A stretch of 64,000 nt of DNA from Rubritalea squalenifaciens DSM 18772 (lineage in GTDB: Bacteria > Verrucomicrobiota > Verrucomicrobiia > Verrucomicrobiales > Akkermansiaceae): the NCBI RefSeq assembly GCF_900141815.1, contig NZ_FQYR01000003.1:992001-1056000 (forward strand), in the 5' to 3' direction. The notes under the pieces were generated by a model, which saw nothing but the letters and a program-made list of their open reading frames with translations, searched no databases and was not told where the DNA came from. The position numbers and the translations under genes are program-made. Below, in pieces: positions 60,766 through 64,000 of this stretch (position 1 is its first letter; each line of letters starts with the position of its first letter).

Positions 60766-62118
60766 TTACTCTTGGGCTTCTTTCATCTTGCTCTGGAATA
60801 TTTCCCAGCACTCCAAGAATCCAGGCGCGAAGTCTTCAGGACGAGCAGCTATCCATTCCTCTACTTGCTCCATGCTGAACCACTGGGCTGCATCCACTTC
60901 ACTACATGGGAAGCGCAAGGCTCCATCATAGCGAGCAAGGTAAAGGCCGATAAATTCCCAACCAGTATTTGCACTGGCCGGCACTTTGGCAAACTGCTGG
61001 ACCTCGGCCCCCGTGATGCCCATTTCTTCCTCCAGCTCGCGGATCACGCAGGACTCGTAGTCCTCCCCGGCATCCAGATGACCAGCGGCGCTGCTATCCC
61101 ATACGCCGGGAAAATTATCTTTCAAGCGGGAGCGCTTCTGCAAAAGCAGTTCCTTCTTCTTGTTGAAGACGAGTACGTGCACTGCACGGTGCAACAAATT
61201 CTCCGCATGTACCACGGCGCGCTGCTCTTGGCGAATCACCTCATCATTCTCATCCACCACATCGAACATCTCATCGTCCTTCTGAGGAATATCCTTAAGC
61301 GGGTGATCATCATACTCACGTGTGATCTCCACCCAGTCTTCTAGGGAGATTTCCTCAGCTCTCGCTGTTTCCAACAGGCCAAGCTTCTCGCCCACTTCCT
61401 TCCACTCGCGGTTCTTTGGCAGCTGCCCTTTGATCTGCTTACGGCGCTGGGCAAAGCCACGACGAATCAGTTCATCGAAGAGGCGCGCATCATAGACGGG
61501 CAGGTCGCCTTCCGGCTTCAGCTCACAAGTCATCACAGTCGAATCTATCAAAGGCATCGGATGGAATGCCTCTGGCGGGACTGTTTTCACTGGCTTGCTC
61601 ACCCACTCACTCTGCATGCGTAGAGTCAGAACCCCATAGGCTTTGGTACGCGGCTTAGCCACGATGCGGTCAATAAATTCCTTCTGCAGCATCAGTACCG
61701 CCTTCACCACAGGAGTAGGACACTTCATGAAGTTACGCATGATCGCACCTCCTGCGGAATACGGCAGGTTTCCTAAAAACTTGATCGGAGCATCCTTGAA
61801 AAGTTGGCGGACGTCGAACTTAGCCCCATCCGCGTGGTTCACTTCCACATCATCACGGTCGGCAAAGCGTTCGCGTAAATACTCGGCCAAGCGGGCATCA
61901 AACTCCACCAGAATCACCTTCTTCACTCTTCCCACCAGATGCTCAGTCAGCGCACCAGTACCAGGGCCTACCTCCACGACGGTATCATGCGGTTGTGGAT
62001 CAAGTTGCTCCACAATCCAGCGGGCCACATTTTGATCACACAAAAAGTTCTGCCCCAGTTTTTTAGAAGGAATCACTCCCTTCTGCTGTAAAACCGATTT
62101 AATATCGCCGCCTGTCAT
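60766..62118 (-). CDS. KsgA (16S rRNA dimethyladenosine transferase) fused to a Nudix hydrolase domain
   Basis: A fusion protein of about 450 residues from the ATG at 62118. Residues 1-265 are RsmA/KsgA, which dimethylates two adjacent adenines near the 3' end of 16S rRNA: SKKLGQNFLCDQ, the SAM motif VVEVGPGTGALTEHL and the catalytic NLPYSAGG. Residues about 285-440 are a Nudix domain with the complete Nudix box from Gly346 to Ile368 (GHLDAGEDYESCVIRELEEE, then MGI), preceded by DEMFDVVDENDEVIRQEQR and HRAVHVLVFNKKKELLLQKRS, similar to isopentenyl-diphosphate isomerase-like Nudix proteins. There is no frameshift. The catalytic residues of both domains appear intact. Confidence 0.9.
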   Translation of the reverse strand: MTGGDIKSVLQQKGVIPSKKLGQNFLCDQNVARWIVEQLDPQPHDTVVEVGPGTGALTEHLVGRVKKVILVEFDARLAEYLRERFADRDDVEVNHADGAKFDVRQLFKDAPIKFLGNLPYSAGGAIMRNFMKCPTPVVKAVLMLQKEFIDRIVAKPRTKAYGVLTLRMQSEWVSKPVKTVPPEAFHPMPLIDSTVMTCELKPEGDLPVYDARLFDELIRRGFAQRRKQIKGQLPKNREWKEVGEKLGLLETARAEEISLEDWVEITREYDDHPLKDIPQKDDEMFDVVDENDEVIRQEQRAVVHAENLLHRAVHVLVFNKKKELLLQKRSRLKDNFPGVWDSSAAGHLDAGEDYESCVIRELEEEMGITGAEVQQFAKVPASANTGWEFIGLYLARYDGALRFPCSEVDAAQWFSMEQVEEWIAARPEDFAPGFLECWEIFQSKMKEAQE

Positions 62119-62232
62119 GGCTTCATCAAGTACACCAGACCCCAGAAATGCAAATCCCAAAAAAGACTTCCTTGCAACTATTTGAAGCAAGTAGAGTTTA
62201 AGTTATTACCATAACACCTATTCCTTTAGCTC

Positions 62233-62979
62233 ATGTCCAACTCAGATCCATTCATTGATCCTACTACTATTTCTCGACGCCGCTTCCTCCAGCACATGGG
62301 AATCGCTGGTGCGGCCACTTTCTTCGGACTCTACAACACGGCCAGCTTTGCTGAAATGCTCGCCGCCACTCCCCGCCTCACCGAAGGCCCTTTCTACCCG
62401 AACAAACTCCCGCTGGATACGGACAACGATCTACTTGTCATCAATGACTCCATTACTCCTGCCCTAGGAGAGGTCACCCACCTCAGCGGACGTATCCTTA
62501 CGCAGGCTGGCACTCCTGTCCGTAATGCCCTGATCGAGATCTGGCAGGTGGACAACAGCGGCTGCTATATCCACACTGGCGATACCAACAACCGCGCAAA
62601 GCAGGACAAAAACTTCCAAGGCTACGGCCGCTTCATCACAGACAGCTCCGGCGCCTACTATTTCCGCACCATCAAGCCTGTCTCCTACCCGGGTCGCACC
62701 CCACACATTCACGTGGGTGTCAGCGTCAATGGCAAGCGCGTGCTCACCACCCAAATCCTCGTCAAAGGTGAGGCTCAGAACGAGCGCGACGGCGTCTTCA
62801 GAAGCATTCGCGACGCTCAACTCAGGGACACTTTAGTGGCTGAATTTAAACCACTCAAAGACTCCAAGATAGGCGAACTCACCGCTGAGTTCAATATCAC
62901 CCTTGGGGTCACGGTCCCCGACAAAGTCGAAAAGATCAAAGGCGGCATCGGCCCCTCCGAGTGGGGCAAACGCCGCTAA
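62233..62979 (+). CDS. Intradiol ring-cleavage dioxygenase, Tat-exported
   Basis: A 248-residue protein of the protocatechuate 3,4-dioxygenase/intradiol family, which cleaves catechol-type rings with non-heme Fe(III). A twin-arginine signal is present (ISRRRFLQHMGIAGAATFFGL, residues about 13-33). The body has LTEGPFYPNKLP, LSGRILTQAGTPVRNALIEIWQVDNSGCYIHTGD and YPGRTPHIHVGVSV, with Tyr, Tyr and two His as likely Fe ligands. Export of this enzyme suggests ring cleavage in the periplasm. It is divergent from the KsgA-Nudix gene and convergent with bcp. Confidence 0.88.
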   Translation: MSNSDPFIDPTTISRRRFLQHMGIAGAATFFGLYNTASFAEMLAATPRLTEGPFYPNKLPLDTDNDLLVINDSITPALGEVTHLSGRILTQAGTPVRNALIEIWQVDNSGCYIHTGDTNNRAKQDKNFQGYGRFITDSSGAYYFRTIKPVSYPGRTPHIHVGVSVNGKRVLTTQILVKGEAQNERDGVFRSIRDAQLRDTLVAEFKPLKDSKIGELTAEFNITLGVTVPDKVEKIKGGIGPSEWGKRR

Positions 62980-62990
62980 AACCCTAGCTA

Positions 62991-63467
62991 TTAAGCATCC
63001 AAAACAGCCAGCAGATCGTCCAAGTGCGCTGCTGGCTTTACTTTTTCCAGCACGGCTTCGATTTTACCATCAATACCGATCACGAAGGTACTGCGCTCCG
63101 TGCCCATGTATTTCTTACCATACATCTGCTTCTCCACCCACACGCCGTAAGCTTCCACGATTGCCTTCTCCTCATCACTGATCAGCGCGTAAGGAAGGCT
63201 CTGCTTATCGATAAACTTCACGTGGCTCTTGATCGGATCGATGCTGACGCCAAAGATGCGGGCCTTGCCCTTGAGCTTGTTCCAGTCGTCTCGCATGGAG
63301 CATCCCTGTGTCGTGCAGCCCGGCGTATTATCCTTCGGGTAAAAGACGAGCACTACACGCTCACCTTTCAGCTCAGAAAGCTTCACAGAGCTCTCCTCTT
63401 CCCCATACTCACCACCAATCACTGGTGCTTCAAAATCCGGCGCAACTTGTCCAACTTCAGGTTTCAT
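62991..63467 (-). CDS. bcp: Thioredoxin-dependent peroxiredoxin, Bcp type
   Basis: A 158-residue peroxiredoxin reducing hydroperoxides. The peroxidatic Cys51 lies in TPGCTTQGCSMRD and the resolving Cys56 five residues later, the layout of atypical two-Cys Bcp/PrxQ enzymes. VLVFYPKDNTPG and the C-terminal ERSTFVIGIDGKIEAVL are also characteristic. No signal peptide, so cytoplasmic. The stop is 11 bases from that of the intradiol dioxygenase on the other strand. Confidence 0.95.
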   Translation of the reverse strand: MKPEVGQVAPDFEAPVIGGEYGEEESSVKLSELKGERVVLVFYPKDNTPGCTTQGCSMRDDWNKLKGKARIFGVSIDPIKSHVKFIDKQSLPYALISDEEKAIVEAYGVWVEKQMYGKKYMGTERSTFVIGIDGKIEAVLEKVKPAAHLDDLLAVLDA

Positions 63468-63600
63468 GGGGAAAGCAGTAAACCAGATCTGCTAGGTGTA
63501 AAGGGAAAGTGATGACACTCGCCTACATCTATTGAGATAAAAAAGAAGGGAGCAGTTAGCCCCCTCCTGGTAAGTCATTAGTCGAGTATTTAGTGATCTC

Positions 63601-64000
63601 CTATTGCTTGCCACTCATCAGCTGATCCATGATGGCACTGAAGTCGAACGAGGCTGCTTTCTGCACTGGTGGATACTCTGAAAGCGATTTTATGTGCTCG
63701 CCCAGCAAATGCTGGACGGGCTCATTGAGCCATTGCTTAGCCTGCACGATATCCGAGCGGTCAGTCACGCCATCAAAACTTTCGAACGGATCCATGCGAA
63801 GGTTATACATGACCGGAAACTTCTGCTTCTTGTAGTTATCATAATAGTTCTCACTGGTCTCAAAATTAAGTTTCCACTGCTTGTAGCGTATCGCTTTGAT
63901 GCTGGACTCATAGTAGTAGAGGTAATGGTCTCGTGCACTTTTGTCAGTCTTGCCCATCCAATAGTCTAAGTTGTTCACCCCATCGATAGGCTGCTTGTGC
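63601..64000 (-). CDS. Arylsulfatase, C-terminal part
   Basis: The leftward frame is open to the right edge, so the N-terminal part, including the formylglycine motif, lies outside. The visible part reads HKQPIDGVNNLDYWMGKTDKS, YYESSIKAIRYKQWKLNFE and MYNLRMDPFESFD, the C-terminal region of arylsulfatase A-type enzymes, in which the listing of the substrate-binding loop and a final helical cap are typical. The tail from EHIKSLSEYPP onward is family-typical. No terminator is evident downstream, between 63468 and 63600. Confidence 0.85.
   Translation of the reverse strand, partial: HKQPIDGVNNLDYWMGKTDKSARDHYLYYYESSIKAIRYKQWKLNFETSENYYDNYKKQKFPVMYNLRMDPFESFDGVTDRSDIVQAKQWLNEPVQHLLGEHIKSLSEYPPVQKAASFDFSAIMDQLMSGKQ

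Overview
The window looks like a chromosomal segment of a Verrucomicrobiota bacterium, probably a marine Verrucomicrobiales relative of Rubritalea or Haloferula. This is inferred from the combination of PEP-CTERM proteins with short RRRR tails, sulfatases, a sigma factor/FecR-LamG pair, an SHD1-type N-terminal domain on a hydrolase, and a Bacteroidetes-like SdhC/SdhA. No rRNA, CRISPR array, insertion sequence or phage is visible. Most of the sequence is housekeeping with small accessory inserts.

Layout. 1-6.5 kb: the end of a complex I operon (nuoI-J-K-L-M-N), interrupted after nuoI by a small four-helix-bundle gene inside imperfect inverted repeats. 7-9.9 kb: sdhC-sdhA behind a 10-bp-periodic repeat and a good sigma-70 promoter, ending in a terminator with no sdhB. 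10-16.5 kb: leftward genes for secreted proteins, namely a Met-rich protein, a 1453-residue subtilisin-like protease with LamG, and a DD-carboxypeptidase. 16.6-25.8 kb: a candidate structured RNA in front of an RRM protein gene, then miaA and alr, a Cys-cluster protein, a rhodanese lipoprotein, a SufR-like regulator divergent from an A-type Fe-S carrier, a DUF5685-like protein with a very Cys-rich tail, and xth.

25.8-30.7 kb: a tightly overlapping leftward operon (DCC thiol protein, SRPBCC protein, two paralogous four-TM proteins, wax-synthase-like acyltransferase, TIGR01777 epimerase) preceded by a small membrane protein and a GbsR/MarR regulator with a perfect 18-bp palindrome at its start. 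This is the best candidate in the window for an undescribed system, plausibly lipid or ester formation in the membrane. 30.7-37.7 kb: an RsmC-like methyltransferase, two identical tRNA-Arg(ACG) genes, an exported histone-deacetylase-like lipoprotein, a Fur-family regulator with a XerC-type recombinase, and secreted proteins. 37.9-46 kb: alpha-2-macroglobulin with pbpC. 46-50.9 kb: a molybdenum cofactor cluster (fdhD, MOSC, moaA; divergent moeA, moaC and a mobA-moaD fusion).

50.9-53 kb: a scarred accessory patch holding a HAD phosphatase gene, an AT-rich lipoprotein gene, a rearranged duplicate fragment of the HAD gene and an aberrant 111-nt tRNA-like sequence. 53-59.2 kb: a sigma factor/FecR-LamG/PEP-CTERM operon, an OmpA-like protein, nagB and a second PEP-CTERM protein. 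59.2-64 kb: a sulfatase, a KsgA-Nudix fusion, a Tat-exported intradiol dioxygenase, a Bcp peroxiredoxin and the end of another sulfatase.

Functional calls rest on motif and family recognition by eye. Structures, promoters and operators are hand-found and have not been scored by computation.
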